Source of the DNA: Rivularia sp. T60_A2020_040
Lineage (GTDB): Bacteria; Cyanobacteriota; Cyanobacteriia; Cyanobacteriales; Nostocaceae
DNA length: 64,000 bases
Assembly: GCA_015272215.1 (NCBI GenBank)
Contig: JACYMD010000063.1
Coordinates: 98,945-162,944, forward strand
Reading direction: 5' to 3'
Part shown: positions 10,108 to 19,343 of the stretch, in pieces
Position numbering within the stretch: the stretch's first letter is position 1
Layout of the letters: every line of letters starts with the position of its first letter
Position numbers and translations under genes: made by a program
The notes under the pieces: generated by a model
The model's database searches: none
The model's input: only the letters and a program-made list of their open reading frames with translations
What the model was told of the DNA's origin: nothing

Positions 10108-11466
10108 TTAATAAATACTTTGATTCTCGGACTCAAATTCTTCCTCAGCTTCATCTAACTCACTATCAAATTCTTCGGATAAAAATTCGCGATCGTCATG
10201 TTCTAATTTGTCAGATTCCAGTTTCTGCTGTTCAAGTCTTTCAAGTTCTTCAAGCTGATCAAGTTCTGCTGCGTGTTGCGCTCTTACATCTGAGAATTTG
10301 GCATCTTCTCCTTCAAAATCATACTTGGCTTTGTCTTTGATATCTATTTTCCAGCCTGTAAGTCTAGCAGCTAAACGAACGTTTTGTCCTTCCTTGCCGA
10401 TGGCTAAACTTAATTGATCTTCAGCTACAAGTACGTGAGTTTGGCGGCTTTCTGGGTCCATAAGTCGGACATCATCGACTCGTGCTGGACTCAAGGCGTT
10501 GGCAATATAAGTTGCCGGATCTGGAGACCAACGAATCACGTCAATTTTTTCGCCGCGTAATTCATTAACTACTACTTGAATTCGAGAACCCCGCGCTCCA
10601 ATACAAGCACCAACTGGGTCTACATCTCGGTCTAAAGTATCTACAGCTATTTTTGTTCTCGGTCCAACATAAGAAGATGGAGGATTGGCTTCGCGAGCTA
10701 CGGCGACAATTCGCACAACTTCATCTTCAATTTCTGGAACTTCGTTGGCAAAAAGATACACTACCAAACCCGCGTCAGCACGAGAAACCAGTAATTGTGG
10801 CCCTCGCTGTTGACCTTTTGAGACTTTTTTGAGATACACTCGAAAGTTTGCCCCAATTCGGTAATTATCGTTGGGTAGTTGTTCGCGTTTGGGTAATTCG
10901 GCTTCTACTTCCGGCTGACCAAAACCACTGGTAACAGCCATGATTACCGATTGTCTTTCAAATCGCAGTACTCTTGTTTGTAGTACCGTTCCTTCTAAAT
11001 CTTGAAATTCTTCTTGAATTAATTGTCGCTGCTGGTCACGTAATTTTTGCGATAAGACTTGCTTGGTTTGCATCGCTGCCATGCGACCAAATTCTTTTTT
11101 ATCGGGTGTTACATCTACAACTACTTCTTGTCCTACCAATTGCGCCGCATCATCGCCAAATTCTTCGACTTCTTTGATCACGTCTTTCAGCGCAATTTGA
11201 TGGTCGGAATTGGCAACTTCTTCAACTATAATTTTTGTGGAAACAACGCGAAATCCTTCATCTTCAATATCTAATTCTACTTCAAAATTGTCAAAGTAAT
11301 CTTCGTCAAACTGTTTGCGGTCTAAATTTTGAGCGCGACGATAACGTTCATAACCCTTAAGCAGAGCTTCTCTAATTGCCGATTGTACTGCAAGACGCGG
11401 TAGGTTTCGCTCCTTACTTATACTTTCAATCAATTCTTTTAATCCAAGTAATTTAAGCATTGACAT
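10108..11466 (-). CDS. nusA: transcription termination/antitermination factor NusA
   Basis: NusA binds RNA polymerase and nascent RNA and controls pausing, termination and antitermination. The protein is about 452 residues: an N-terminal polymerase-binding domain ([20 protein letters not shown]), an S1 domain, two KH domains ([20 protein letters not shown] and [18 protein letters not shown]) and an acidic tail of ~60 residues. It lacks the C-terminal acidic-repeat domains of E. coli NusA, as usual in cyanobacteria. The frame is open 17 codons further upstream, but AAAGGAG lies 12 bases before the internal ATG at 11466, and the protein then begins [12 protein letters not shown] like its relatives, so I place the start there. 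It lies downstream of rimP after a ~200-base gap. Confidence 0.95.
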   Translation of the reverse strand: MSMLKLLGLKELIESISKERNLPRLAVQSAIREALLKGYERYRRAQNLDRKQFDEDYFDNFEVELDIEDEGFRVVSTKIIVEEVANSDHQIALKDVIKEVEEFGDDAAQLVGQEVVVDVTPDKKEFGRMAAMQTKQVLSQKLRDQQRQLIQEEFQDLEGTVLQTRVLRFERQSVIMAVTSGFGQPEVEAELPKREQLPNDNYRIGANFRVYLKKVSKGQQRGPQLLVSRADAGLVVYLFANEVPEIEDEVVRIVAVAREANPPSSYVGPRTKIAVDTLDRDVDPVGACIGARGSRIQVVVNELRGEKIDVIRWSPDPATYIANALSPARVDDVRLMDPESRQTHVLVAEDQLSLAIGKEGQNVRLAARLTGWKIDIKDKAKYDFEGEDAKFSDVRAQHAAELDQLEELERLEQQKLESDKLEHDDREFLSEEFDSELDEAEEEFESENQSIY

Positions 11467-11663
11467 ATATCGTTCGTTCTCCTTTAAAAAATCGCTACCG
11501 GGAACACCGGAATTCAAGACGATAAATAATCGGTGTGTTCACAAAACAGATATTTTGCTACAAATAAACAACTAATAGAACCATTAGATGCTCATTCTTT
11601 TCGCAAAAAACCGTTCTTCTTCACCGAGCGTAAAAGCAGTCTTGGTAGATAGTCTTCCCCGAC

Positions 11664-12128
11664 TTAATCGCGTTCTTCGTCTAACTGCACGCTCTGTATA
11701 TTCGAGCGCTTAATTTCGATTACACGACCTTTTTTATTTAAGTAAACGTTGTTTTCATCTCGGCTAACCAGTTTACCATTCCACTCAGAATGTCCTTGAT
11801 GGGGTGAAGAAGTGTAAACCTTAACCGGAAACCCTTTAAAAGAGATGAATTCTCGGTCGGTCTTCAATTCCTGGGAAATACCAGGACTAGACACTTCTAA
11901 TACATAGGCATCGGTGATAATTGCAGCTGCATCCAAATTTGCTTCTAAATTACGGCTCATGCGTTCGCAATCATTTAACCCAGTATCCTGTGTGGGATTA
12001 CGGATATCAATTCGCAATACTGGTGGGCTTTGATTGGTATGAAAAACCACTTTCACGACCTCTAGTCCAAGGTCTTCTGCTACTGGTGTTGCTAAATCAA
12101 TTATTTGGGGAACTAAAGGATGAGTCAT
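11664..12128 (-). CDS. rimP: ribosome maturation factor RimP
   Basis: 154-residue RimP, needed for maturation of the 30S ribosomal subunit in the cytoplasm. The N-terminal domain has the family pattern ([20 protein letters not shown], then [17 protein letters not shown], then [20 protein letters not shown]), and the C-terminal Sm-like domain follows ([20 protein letters not shown]). It is the first gene of the rimP-nusA-ylxR-infB cluster. Only 14 bases separate its ATG from the T-run of a terminator-like hairpin, and there is no Shine-Dalgarno sequence in that space, so expression is probably controlled in the leader. Confidence 0.95.
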   Translation of the reverse strand: MTHPLVPQIIDLATPVAEDLGLEVVKVVFHTNQSPPVLRIDIRNPTQDTGLNDCERMSRNLEANLDAAAIITDAYVLEVSSPGISQELKTDREFISFKGFPVKVYTSSPHQGHSEWNGKLVSRDENNVYLNKKGRVIEIKRSNIQSVQLDEERD

Positions 12129-12142
12129 GTGGCAATTCCAAC

Positions 12143-12166
12143 AAAAAAAGTGGGCTAGTACCCACT
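12143..12166 (-). promoter_or_regulatory. terminator-like hairpin in the rimP leader (possible attenuator)
   Basis: On the reverse strand AGTGGG (12166-12161) pairs with CCCACT (12154-12149) around a 6-base loop, followed by six more T residues (12148-12143). The T-run ends about 14 bases before the rimP ATG (12128). This has the form of an intrinsic terminator placed before the first gene of the rimP-nusA operon, so partial termination could set operon expression. It could also end transcripts from the upstream gene at 12310-13752. Confidence 0.6.
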
Positions 12167-12309
12167 CCCTGCGATAAGGATATCTTCCAAGAAGTCTTGC
12201 AACGAACTCTAAGATAGCTCGTCTCTAATTTGAGTTTAGCGCATTTTTTCAAAATGCTTGCAGCAAAAAATGTTCGATTACTCATCTGTATTTTGATGCG
12301 GTATATCTA

Positions 12310-13752
12310 TCAAAGATAAGTTCTGGTAGGGTGGTTTGTATCTGTCAATAAGGGAAGGGATACTTCTGTTTGGAGATTCCTAGTTTGTTCAAGGATTTGC
12401 TCTACATCTTCTTCGGAAAGACGTTGAACGTAATTAATTTTCATTTCTTCCAAGAAGTCGATTAATAAGCTTTGTATTTCTGAGATGACTTGTTTTTTTT
12501 GAATTTCGGAGGTCATTGCTTCTGAGAAGCGTTTTAATAGCTGGCTGGAGAGTTTGGCGGAAACTGGATCTTCTGTTGCAGATACTAAAGCATGATAGAG
12601 GTTGGTGGCAATTTGAGTCGCCAATTGTTCGCTTAATTGATGCTGCATTTGTCCTATTCCTGGCAGGTTACGAAAATTGCTGTAGATCGGAGATTGGCTA
12701 AATGCACTATTTATATTGTGCTGGAGCAGAGCAATGATTTCCGGTTGAATTTTTGGTAGTACTTGGTAAATAACTGTTTGTACGAAAATTCCTGCCAAGG
12801 CTTCTATTTCATTAATATTATTAATGTCCACATAAGGACGCAATGTTTGACTTTGTTGTAACCAACGTGTTAAGTCTCCTTGTTTAATAGAATTTTGAGT
12901 TTGATTTATAACTCTTACCACTACGATTTGTGTTATCTCTTCAGCAAAATTAGCTACAATGCCTTGTTGAATTTGATGTCGTAAACTGTATAAATTTAAT
13001 ATTTTTGCTTTCTCTATACGAAATAAAACAGGTATGATTCGCAACCAACGCCAAAAAGGTAATACTAGAAAGATATCGTACCAACGCCATAACACTGCAT
13101 TGAACCAGCTAAACCCAGGATGACGACGTTTTATATAGTAACTACGGGCTAATAATTCAATTGTGAATAAAAGTACAAATGGTAAGTCAATTATCCAAAA
13201 TTTATCGATAAATTCTCCATTTTCGCCAATTTGTCGATAGTAATTAGTCGCAATTAACGGTTTAATTTTACTGTTAAAAAAACTTATTTCTTGATTCCAA
13301 CCTTGTTTTAGTAAATATTCTTGACTCCAAAAACTAATAAATGCGCGTTTTGAAGATTCATTATCAAGACGTTCGCGCATCCGATTTTTGATTTTTTCCA
13401 AAGTGCCGCTTTTTGAAACTCCTGCAAATGGATTGTTTTCAATCATTTCTACGCTCAAATCACTTAATTCTTCTAATTTGCTTGTTGATAGAGTTGAAGT
13501 TAATCCTGTTTGAGCGATTTGTTGTTCCAATTCTTCTACAGTTTTTAAATAATTTTCAGTTTCTCGATGAGGTTCAATTCCTTTAATTGGGTCGTATATT
13601 GTTTGAATTTGAGGTAAGTTACGTAAATAAAAATCCCGCCACCCAATATAAGTTAAATTAAATAATACTAATCCTAAGTTTACCGTGGCGATCAGAGCCA
13701 TGAATCTTTCAAACCAAAGATTTCGCTTGTTGATAAGTTTTTTCTTTTTCAT
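12310..13752 (-). CDS. membrane protein with voltage-sensor-like segments, unknown function
   Basis: 480-residue protein not assigned to a named family. It has a basic N-terminus, one transmembrane helix at about residues 16-36, a ~130-residue soluble helical segment, then a group of hydrophobic segments at about 190-260. That group (FWIIDLPFVLLFTIELLARS, then RWYDIFLVLPFWRWLRIIPV, then LFRIEKAK) resembles S2-S4 of ion-channel voltage sensors, with an acidic residue in S2 and S3 and spaced arginines in the S4-like part. No pore helix or selectivity filter follows; the last ~220 residues are soluble and helical. It may be a membrane-anchored scaffold or sensor. Same strand as rimP, 180 bases upstream. 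Confidence 0.55.
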   Translation of the reverse strand: MKKKKLINKRNLWFERFMALIATVNLGLVLFNLTYIGWRDFYLRNLPQIQTIYDPIKGIEPHRETENYLKTVEELEQQIAQTGLTSTLSTSKLEELSDLSVEMIENNPFAGVSKSGTLEKIKNRMRERLDNESSKRAFISFWSQEYLLKQGWNQEISFFNSKIKPLIATNYYRQIGENGEFIDKFWIIDLPFVLLFTIELLARSYYIKRRHPGFSWFNAVLWRWYDIFLVLPFWRWLRIIPVLFRIEKAKILNLYSLRHQIQQGIVANFAEEITQIVVVRVINQTQNSIKQGDLTRWLQQSQTLRPYVDINNINEIEALAGIFVQTVIYQVLPKIQPEIIALLQHNINSAFSQSPIYSNFRNLPGIGQMQHQLSEQLATQIATNLYHALVSATEDPVSAKLSSQLLKRFSEAMTSEIQKKQVISEIQSLLIDFLEEMKINYVQRLSEEDVEQILEQTRNLQTEVSLPLLTDTNHPTRTYL

Positions 13753-14086
13753 TATTTTTCAGTGGTATTACATATTTTTTACTCGACATAGCGTATTTTA
13801 TTCACTCATCATAAGGGATTCTATAATGTTTGTTACCAAGTAAATAAAATTTTGAGAGTATATTTTGCATCACATCAAATGTTTACTCACTTCTAAATTT
13901 TTCGACTATTTATACAATATTTTTAAAATACATCTATAGGAAGATGACAAAATTATTTGTGGCAAAATGTTTTGAATAGTTAAAAAAAATTTAGATTAAT
14001 CAAAAAATCACTAAGAATAATCAAAAATATTGATAAAAATACCTTAAATAAACTTAAAATGCAGCTAATGACTCGGAGTTTTAATC
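13753..14086. other. A+T-rich intergenic region
   Basis: 334 bases between two divergent genes. It must hold promoters for both, but I see no convincing -35/-10 pair or palindromic operator. CGGAG at 14073-14077 is a ribosome-binding site for the gene at 14087. Confidence 0.4.
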
Positions 14087-14845
14087 ATGTGGTGTGAGTT
14101 TAGTAATAAAAGTATTAGTGTAGTAACTGCCTGTGTAATTGTAGGTAGTGTAGCTGTTTCAAGTACAGTTTTAGCCGCTCGTGAACGCAATTATACTCCA
14201 CGGGAATTCCGTTCTGTCTTGTACGGATTGGGATACAACGTGGCAGTATCGGATGCACCTTTGACGGATGCTCAAACAACAAAAGCAATCCGCGAATTTC
14301 AACAAGGCTACAACATAGGAGTTGACGGGATAGCAGGACCAAATACTCAAAATCTTGCTGCCGACATTGTTAGAAGCCTCAAATACAACTTGAATTTGGT
14401 CGCTAATCCCGATCCTCAATTACCTCTCGATCAATTTTACGGACCAACAACCCAAGAAGTAGTTAAAAAATATCAAGAACAGTTACAGCTTGAACAAACT
14501 GGAATCGCTGATTTGGCTTTGCGGCAAAGACTTAATCAACAAGCGAAACAGGAGACTCCGGAATCTGAACCGGAGGCAACACCATCGCCAACCCCATCTC
14601 CAACAGCAACACCAGAAGTAACTCCAACTCCGGTATTTCCAGAAGTAACCCCAACTCCAACCACAACACCAGAAGTAACCCCAACTCCCGTATTTCCGGA
14701 AGCAACCCCAACACCTACAGAATCACCCGACGACGATGATGAGGAAGGAATACCGCAACCAACCCCATCACCAACAGCAACACCAGAAGTAACCCCAACT
14801 CCTGTAATACCCACTGTAAATCCAATACCTACAGAAACGCCTTAA
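14087..14845 (+). CDS. secreted peptidoglycan-binding protein with Pro/Thr-rich tail
   Basis: 252-residue protein predicted to be exported: a hydrophobic N-terminal signal segment (about residues 9-30) ends at VLAARE. Two peptidoglycan_binding_1-type repeats follow: one at about 37-95 (FRSVLYGLGY, AIREFQQGYNIGVDGIAG) and one at about 98-155 (DQFYGPTTQEVVKKYQEQ, QTGIADLALRQRL). From about residue 160 to the end the protein is a Pro/Thr repeat tail built on TPEVTPTPVFPE-like units, interrupted once by the acidic patch DDDDEE. Such tails usually span the wall or act as linkers. No catalytic domain is present, so it is a wall-binding protein rather than a hydrolase. The repeat tail produces long spurious open frames on the other strand. 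Confidence 0.75.
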   Translation: MWCEFSNKSISVVTACVIVGSVAVSSTVLAARERNYTPREFRSVLYGLGYNVAVSDAPLTDAQTTKAIREFQQGYNIGVDGIAGPNTQNLAADIVRSLKYNLNLVANPDPQLPLDQFYGPTTQEVVKKYQEQLQLEQTGIADLALRQRLNQQAKQETPESEPEATPSPTPSPTATPEVTPTPVFPEVTPTPTTTPEVTPTPVFPEATPTPTESPDDDDEEGIPQPTPSPTATPEVTPTPVIPTVNPIPTETP

Positions 14846-14873
14846 AGGTTAAAGGTCTAAGGTTAAAAGGTAC

Positions 14874-14894
14874 AGACGTAGTAATGCTACGTCT
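14874..14894. terminator. hairpin between convergent genes
   Basis: AGACGTAG (14874-14881) and CTACGTCT (14887-14894) form a perfect 8-bp stem with a 5-base loop, midway between the convergent genes ending at 14845 and 14907. There is no clear T-run. It resembles a short palindrome common in cyanobacterial intergenic DNA, so it could be a repeat, a terminator or both. Confidence 0.4.
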
Positions 14895-14906
14895 CTACAA
14901 CTCCTT

Positions 14907-15791
14907 TCAGTTTTGTTCTTCCATCGGTCTACCTTTGGGAACTGGAAGAAGGGGACGGCGGTCATCATAAGGCATTGGGATGTACTGTACCGAAGGTCTT
15001 CCGCCTTGTGGTTGCGGGTACAACTCCATCAGGTCGTAGACGATTCGGGGCAATCCGGCTGTGACGGGTAGCCCCATTTCCGTTGCTTCTTCAACTGTTA
15101 TGGGATAATCGTGAGTAACTTGTCCAGTTGTCAAAGCTTCAATAATTTTTTCAATATCTTCTGGTTTAACTTTTTGCTGGGGGATAGAATCTTTAAGTAA
15201 AGTTCTGACGAAGCGCTGTACTTGATTCATGGCTTTGCGGGATAGGTCAGCCATAATCAAAGTCTGGTCGTCAACTTCACTAATAGGTTTATCTTCAACA
15301 ACTTTAATGATACTCGCAGCAGGTAAATTACCAAGTTGAGGATCTACAGGTCCGAGAACGGCATTTGCATCCATCACAATTTCATCAGCTGCCAGAGCAA
15401 GCATTGTACCACCACTCATGGCATAGTGAGGCACGAAAACGCTTACTTTAGCTTGATGACGAATTAAAGCTCTGGCAATTTGTTCGGTTGCTAAAACCAA
15501 GCCACCGGGAGTGTGCAAAATCAAGTCTATAGGAACATCTGGTGGAGTCAGACGAATTGCTCGGAGAATTTTTTCGGAATCTTCGATGGTAATATAGCTC
15601 GAAATTGGTATACCCAGAAAACTAATAGACTCTTGACGGTGAATCAGCAAAATTACCCGACTTTTACGACTTTGTTGAAACTCATCGATACTACGGAAGC
15701 GACGATATTCCATTTGACGACGTTGCCAAATCGGTTGCAATGAAGAAAGCAGCAGAAAAATCCCAAATATCTCAAAAATACCAAAACTCAT
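14907..15791 (-). CDS. Clp-fold serine protease, SDH family, membrane-anchored
   Basis: 294-residue protein of the SDH/ClpP-fold protease family. An N-terminal hydrophobic segment (FGIFEIFGIFLLLSSLQPIW, about residues 3-22) probably anchors it in the membrane. The Clp-like core includes DLILHTPGGLVLATEQIARA (about 95-114) and HYAMSGGTMLALAADEIVMD (about 125-145), with Ser in MSGGT as the likely nucleophile. DANAVLGPVDPQ matches the conserved post-catalytic loop. The C-terminus is Pro-rich. The paralogue at 1439-2389 lacks the membrane anchor. Both stand alone; substrates are unknown. Membrane quality control, as for SppA, is an inference. Confidence 0.8.
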   Translation of the reverse strand: MSFGIFEIFGIFLLLSSLQPIWQRRQMEYRRFRSIDEFQQSRKSRVILLIHRQESISFLGIPISSYITIEDSEKILRAIRLTPPDVPIDLILHTPGGLVLATEQIARALIRHQAKVSVFVPHYAMSGGTMLALAADEIVMDANAVLGPVDPQLGNLPAASIIKVVEDKPISEVDDQTLIMADLSRKAMNQVQRFVRTLLKDSIPQQKVKPEDIEKIIEALTTGQVTHDYPITVEEATEMGLPVTAGLPRIVYDLMELYPQPQGGRPSVQYIPMPYDDRRPLLPVPKGRPMEEQN

Positions 15792-16050
15792 AAAACAAAT
15801 TGTTCAAATTTAACGGTTTACGTCCTACATTCTCACAACTTTTGGTAAATTGGATGTCTATCTAAAGACAGTTATCAGGAATTAAAGAATTTTGGATTTT
15901 AGATTTTGGATTTTGGATTACAAATTAGGAGTGAAGCGCGTAGCGTGTCCGTAAGGACATGGAGTTACTACCACCGGATTTACCAGTTATCAGTTATCAG
16001 TTGCGACGGTTTATGGTCGGAGATCAGATAGTACGCATATTAATAGATAA

Positions 16051-16075
16051 CTGTCAACTGTCAACTGTCAACTGT
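16051..16075. repeat. heptamer tandem array (TTGACAG / CTGTCAA)
   Basis: Over three units of CTGTCAA on the plus strand. The stop codon of the minus-strand kinase gene (TCA at 16068-16070, read as TGA) lies inside the array, so the repeat ends the reading frame. Confidence 0.85.
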
Positions 16076-17852
16076 GCTGTTGCCAAATTTTTATCGTATT
16101 GTCATCGCTACCGCTAACTATAGTCTTCCCGTTGGGGCTGATAGCGACTGATCGAACATAATTAGAGTGACCTTTTAAAGTACAAATTTCATTACCCGTA
16201 CTTGTTTGCCAAATTTTGATGGTATTATCCCAACTACCACTAGCTAGAAATTTTTGATCTGGACTTAGTGCTACTGTCCACACTGCATCTGAGTGACCGA
16301 TCAAAGTACGAATTTCTCTACCAGTACTTATAGACCACACTTTAATAGTATTATCGGAACTACCAGTAACTAAAATTTTCCCATCTTGACTGTAGGTTAG
16401 GGAGTTGACAAATAAAGAATGTCCTCTCAAAGTGCGAATTTCTTTACCTGTATCCGTTTGCCATATTTTAATTGTGTAGTCAGCACTAGCACTAGCTAAA
16501 AACTGCCCATCTGGACTCCATGCAACTGAACAAACTGAATCGCAATGTCCTGTAAAATTAGCAATTTCTCGACCCCTGTTGACTTGCCAAAGTTTGATAG
16601 TGCGATCGACGCTACCGCTGGCGAGAAGTTGATTATTTGGACTAAAATTAAGGGTATTTACGCAGCTACTATGACCTTTGTAAGTACGAATTTCTCTACC
16701 AGTACTTACAGACCATAATTTGATAGTCTCATCCCAACTGCCACTAGCCAGGATTTCTCCATTGTGGCTAAAAACAAGGCTGTCAATTATACCTGAATGA
16801 CCCGAAAACCAACCTCCTAATTGACGTAACAGTTTTCCTGTCTTAAGTTCCCATAATTTGATTGTTTTGTCGCTACTACCACTAGCAAGCAGTTGACCAT
16901 CGGGACTTATAGTAACAGAATGAACCATACTATTATGTGCTTTCAGGGTATTTACGCATTTCCATTTGTGGGCAAGTAGGGACTTGGCACGAGGTGTGAT
17001 GATTTGTGTTGGTGGTATCGCTCCGACTATCGGTTTTTCGAGTAATTGCAGCCATTGCTGTACAGATTGCGGGCGATAATTTGCATTTAATGCCATTCCG
17101 TGCATTATCGCTTGGTTTGTTCTATCGCTGATGTGGGGATTTAAATCTTGTGGTGGTTTAAGTAAGGTGTTTTTGCTTCTATTATCGGCACTTGTAGGAA
17201 TAAATCCCGTCAGCAAGGTGTATAAAGTGGCGGCTAAAGCGTAAACATCAATAAATTCTCCCCGTGATGCTGAGCTTTGATATTGTTCTGGTGGAGCAAA
17301 ACCAGGAGTATGATAAGTTGTATGTTTTTGCACTTCGTTGGCAATAAATTCTCTGGCTATACCAAAGTCAATTAATACGGCTTCCGATTTACCTTGACGA
17401 ATAATAATGTTACTGGGTTTGATGTCTCTGTGTAACAAACCTCGACGATGAATAACTTTTAACGCATTACCTATTTGCTGAATGTATTGCAGGGCTTCTG
17501 TTTCAGATAATACTCCCATTCTTCGTAAATATTTGGCTAAATCTTCACCTGCGATGTACTCCATCGCTATACAAGGCAAATTTTCTTCGTTAAAAATCTT
17601 TTCTATTTCAACTATATGAGGATGCCGACATACAGCTAACCTTACTGCTTCATCATGAAAGTCTCGCTGCATTTTATTTAGATATGGTTTCCAAGCGGGA
17701 TTGTCAAGAATCTCTTCTTTTATAGTCTTGATAACTCGCAATTCCCTACGTTGATTTCTCGCGAGATAGGTTATACCCATTCCACCTTCACCGAGAATAT
17801 TTTCAATTATGTAGCGATCGCTATTTAACTTTTTCCCACTCTGCCAAACCAT
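16068..17852 (-). CDS. Ser/Thr protein kinase with seven WD40 repeats
   Basis: 594-residue Hanks-type protein kinase fused to a beta-propeller. The kinase domain spans about residues 14-270 with the glycine loop GEGGMGITYL, catalytic HRDIKPSN, Mg-binding DFG and the APPEQY activation-loop end, all intact. A linker of ~30 residues leads to seven WD40 repeats (about 295-594), each ending in variants of DNTIKIW, enough for a closed seven-bladed propeller that should bind partner proteins. No membrane helix is visible. Its final residues and TGA stop come from a heptamer repeat array. The signal sensed and the substrate are unknown. This architecture is common in filamentous cyanobacteria. Confidence 0.92.
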   Translation of the reverse strand: MVWQSGKKLNSDRYIIENILGEGGMGITYLARNQRRELRVIKTIKEEILDNPAWKPYLNKMQRDFHDEAVRLAVCRHPHIVEIEKIFNEENLPCIAMEYIAGEDLAKYLRRMGVLSETEALQYIQQIGNALKVIHRRGLLHRDIKPSNIIIRQGKSEAVLIDFGIAREFIANEVQKHTTYHTPGFAPPEQYQSSASRGEFIDVYALAATLYTLLTGFIPTSADNRSKNTLLKPPQDLNPHISDRTNQAIMHGMALNANYRPQSVQQWLQLLEKPIVGAIPPTQIITPRAKSLLAHKWKCVNTLKAHNSMVHSVTISPDGQLLASGSSDKTIKLWELKTGKLLRQLGGWFSGHSGIIDSLVFSHNGEILASGSWDETIKLWSVSTGREIRTYKGHSSCVNTLNFSPNNQLLASGSVDRTIKLWQVNRGREIANFTGHCDSVCSVAWSPDGQFLASASADYTIKIWQTDTGKEIRTLRGHSLFVNSLTYSQDGKILVTGSSDNTIKVWSISTGREIRTLIGHSDAVWTVALSPDQKFLASGSWDNTIKIWQTSTGNEICTLKGHSNYVRSVAISPNGKTIVSGSDDNTIKIWQQHS

Positions 17853-18206
17853 TAGTGAACACGATGATTTTCTGGTATTTATTGTTGCATACTTTTTCAG
17901 TCCAGTTAAGAAATGTTCATGAGAATTTTTAGAACCCTGATTTTAGGTGTAAAAATCTTACTTAAATATAAAAAAAATACTTGATTAGTTAGTTATGTAT
18001 TACAATTCATTAGATAATTATGTTGTTGAATTAGAAAGGTTTGGTTAAGAAAAGTTTCAACCTCTATTCAAAAAGCTTAATAGTTCGTAAATTCAGTTAC
18101 CTGCCGAAATAGTTTGATTTATCTTTGTAGTAATAAATATTATTTATAGCTTAATTTATTTGAGAGCTAATTCATTATAATCTTGAAGCTTTTGCATGAG
18201 AATAAA
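17853..18206. other. A+T-rich intergenic region
   Basis: About 350 bases between divergent genes. I recognise no gene, RNA or clear promoter. An upstream TTG (18183) could extend the next gene by eight codons but lacks a ribosome-binding site. Confidence 0.4.
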
Positions 18207-19130
18207 ATGGTTCAGAATATGTTAAAAAATTTACGTTTAAAACAAAAATTTACAATATTACTGTTAATCATCTTGATTGTAGGTGTGAGCGTGAGTGGAT
18301 TAGCTTTATCTTTCGTACTCACACAAAATGCTAAGCGCGAAGTTGCGAATACTGCTTTAATTTTGATGGAAACAATGAGTTCGGTTCGCGATTATACTAG
18401 TACTCAAATCAATCCAGAATTAACGGATAAATTAGAAATAACTTTTTTACCGCAAACTGTACCTGCTTATTCGGCTAGAGAGGTATTTGATAATTTAAGA
18501 AAGAAAGGGGAATATAAAGACTTTTTTTATAAAGAAGCAACCCTTAATCCTACCAATCTTCGAGATAAAGCTGATGTTTTTGAAACGAAAATAGTCGAGG
18601 ATTTCAAAAGTCAAAAAAAATCAGAATTGAGCGGTTTTCGTTCGCTTCCTGGTGGAGATATTTTCTATATTGCTCGTCCCTTAGCGGTAACAGAACAAAG
18701 TTGTTTACAATGTCACAGTACAGTTGATGTTGCACCTCCAAGCATGATACAACGTTACGGTACGGCTCACGGATTTGGGTGGAAATTAAATGAAATAATC
18801 GGCGCTCAAATGATTTCAGTTCCTGCGGATAGAGTTATTCAAAAGGCAAATAAATCATCTGTTGTAATTATCGGTATTGTATCGATGGTTTTTGCGGCAG
18901 TTATTATTTCAGTAAATGTATTTTTGAATAGGCAAGTTATACTTCCTCTGAAAAAAATTACCCGCGTAGCTGAAGAAGTTAGTACCGGGCATATGGAAGT
19001 TGATTTTGATCAGGTTTCTAATGACGAAATTGGTAATCTTGCTAGAGCCTTTAAAAGGATGAAATTAAGTTTAGAAATGGCGATGAAAAGGCTTAAAAAT
19101 TCGGGAAATACTCACAAGAATACTGGTTGA
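18207..19130 (+). CDS. haem-binding sensor protein (Tll0287-like/DUF3365) with HAMP domain
   Basis: About 307 residues from the ATG at 18207. A first transmembrane helix (KFTILLLIILIVGVSVSGLA, about 15-40) is followed by a periplasmic Tll0287-like (DUF3365) domain of ~170 residues carrying one c-type haem motif, CLQCH. A second helix (VVIIGIVSMVFAAVIISVNV) leads into a HAMP domain (LPLKKITRVAEEVSTGHMEV, then NDEIGNLARAFKRMKLSLE). The protein stops right after HAMP, with no histidine kinase, methyl-accepting or cyclase output domain. It is presumably a redox or gas sensor that signals through a partner. It is convergent with a Ser/Thr kinase gene. Start choice is uncertain; ATG at 18219 is also possible. 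Confidence 0.78.
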   Translation: MVQNMLKNLRLKQKFTILLLIILIVGVSVSGLALSFVLTQNAKREVANTALILMETMSSVRDYTSTQINPELTDKLEITFLPQTVPAYSAREVFDNLRKKGEYKDFFYKEATLNPTNLRDKADVFETKIVEDFKSQKKSELSGFRSLPGGDIFYIARPLAVTEQSCLQCHSTVDVAPPSMIQRYGTAHGFGWKLNEIIGAQMISVPADRVIQKANKSSVVIIGIVSMVFAAVIISVNVFLNRQVILPLKKITRVAEEVSTGHMEVDFDQVSNDEIGNLARAFKRMKLSLEMAMKRLKNSGNTHKNTG

Positions 19131-19259
19131 TAGAGTTTATTATATTGTCAGGGTAGGGAATTGGTAATTGGTAATAGTTTTATTTTTTTCTAATTTTTTA
19201 CACTAGATAAAGTTTCAATATAATTCATTATTAATAACCCAAATAATCCCTAAGCTGAG

Positions 19260-19320
19260 AAGTCGTTTTTTTGTGAATTTTTGATTTTTTTACAAATATT
19301 TTTCCTAAAAACCCGACTTA
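19260..19320. repeat. imperfect AAGTCGGGTTT-family inverted repeat
   Basis: Left arm AAGTCGTTTTT (19260-19270, lacking the central GGG triplet's GG) and right arm AAAAACCCGACTTA (19307-19320) face each other between two convergent genes, with T-rich DNA between them. Same family as the repeats at 2483, 34331 and 47936. Possibly a bidirectional terminator. Confidence 0.5.
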
Positions 19321-19343
19321 TTTGATAATCAATAATAATAATT

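Noticed and set aside
14532..14814. Antisense frames with Gly-Val or Leu-rich repeats
   Set aside because: They mirror the Pro/Thr repeat tail of the peptidoglycan-binding protein.
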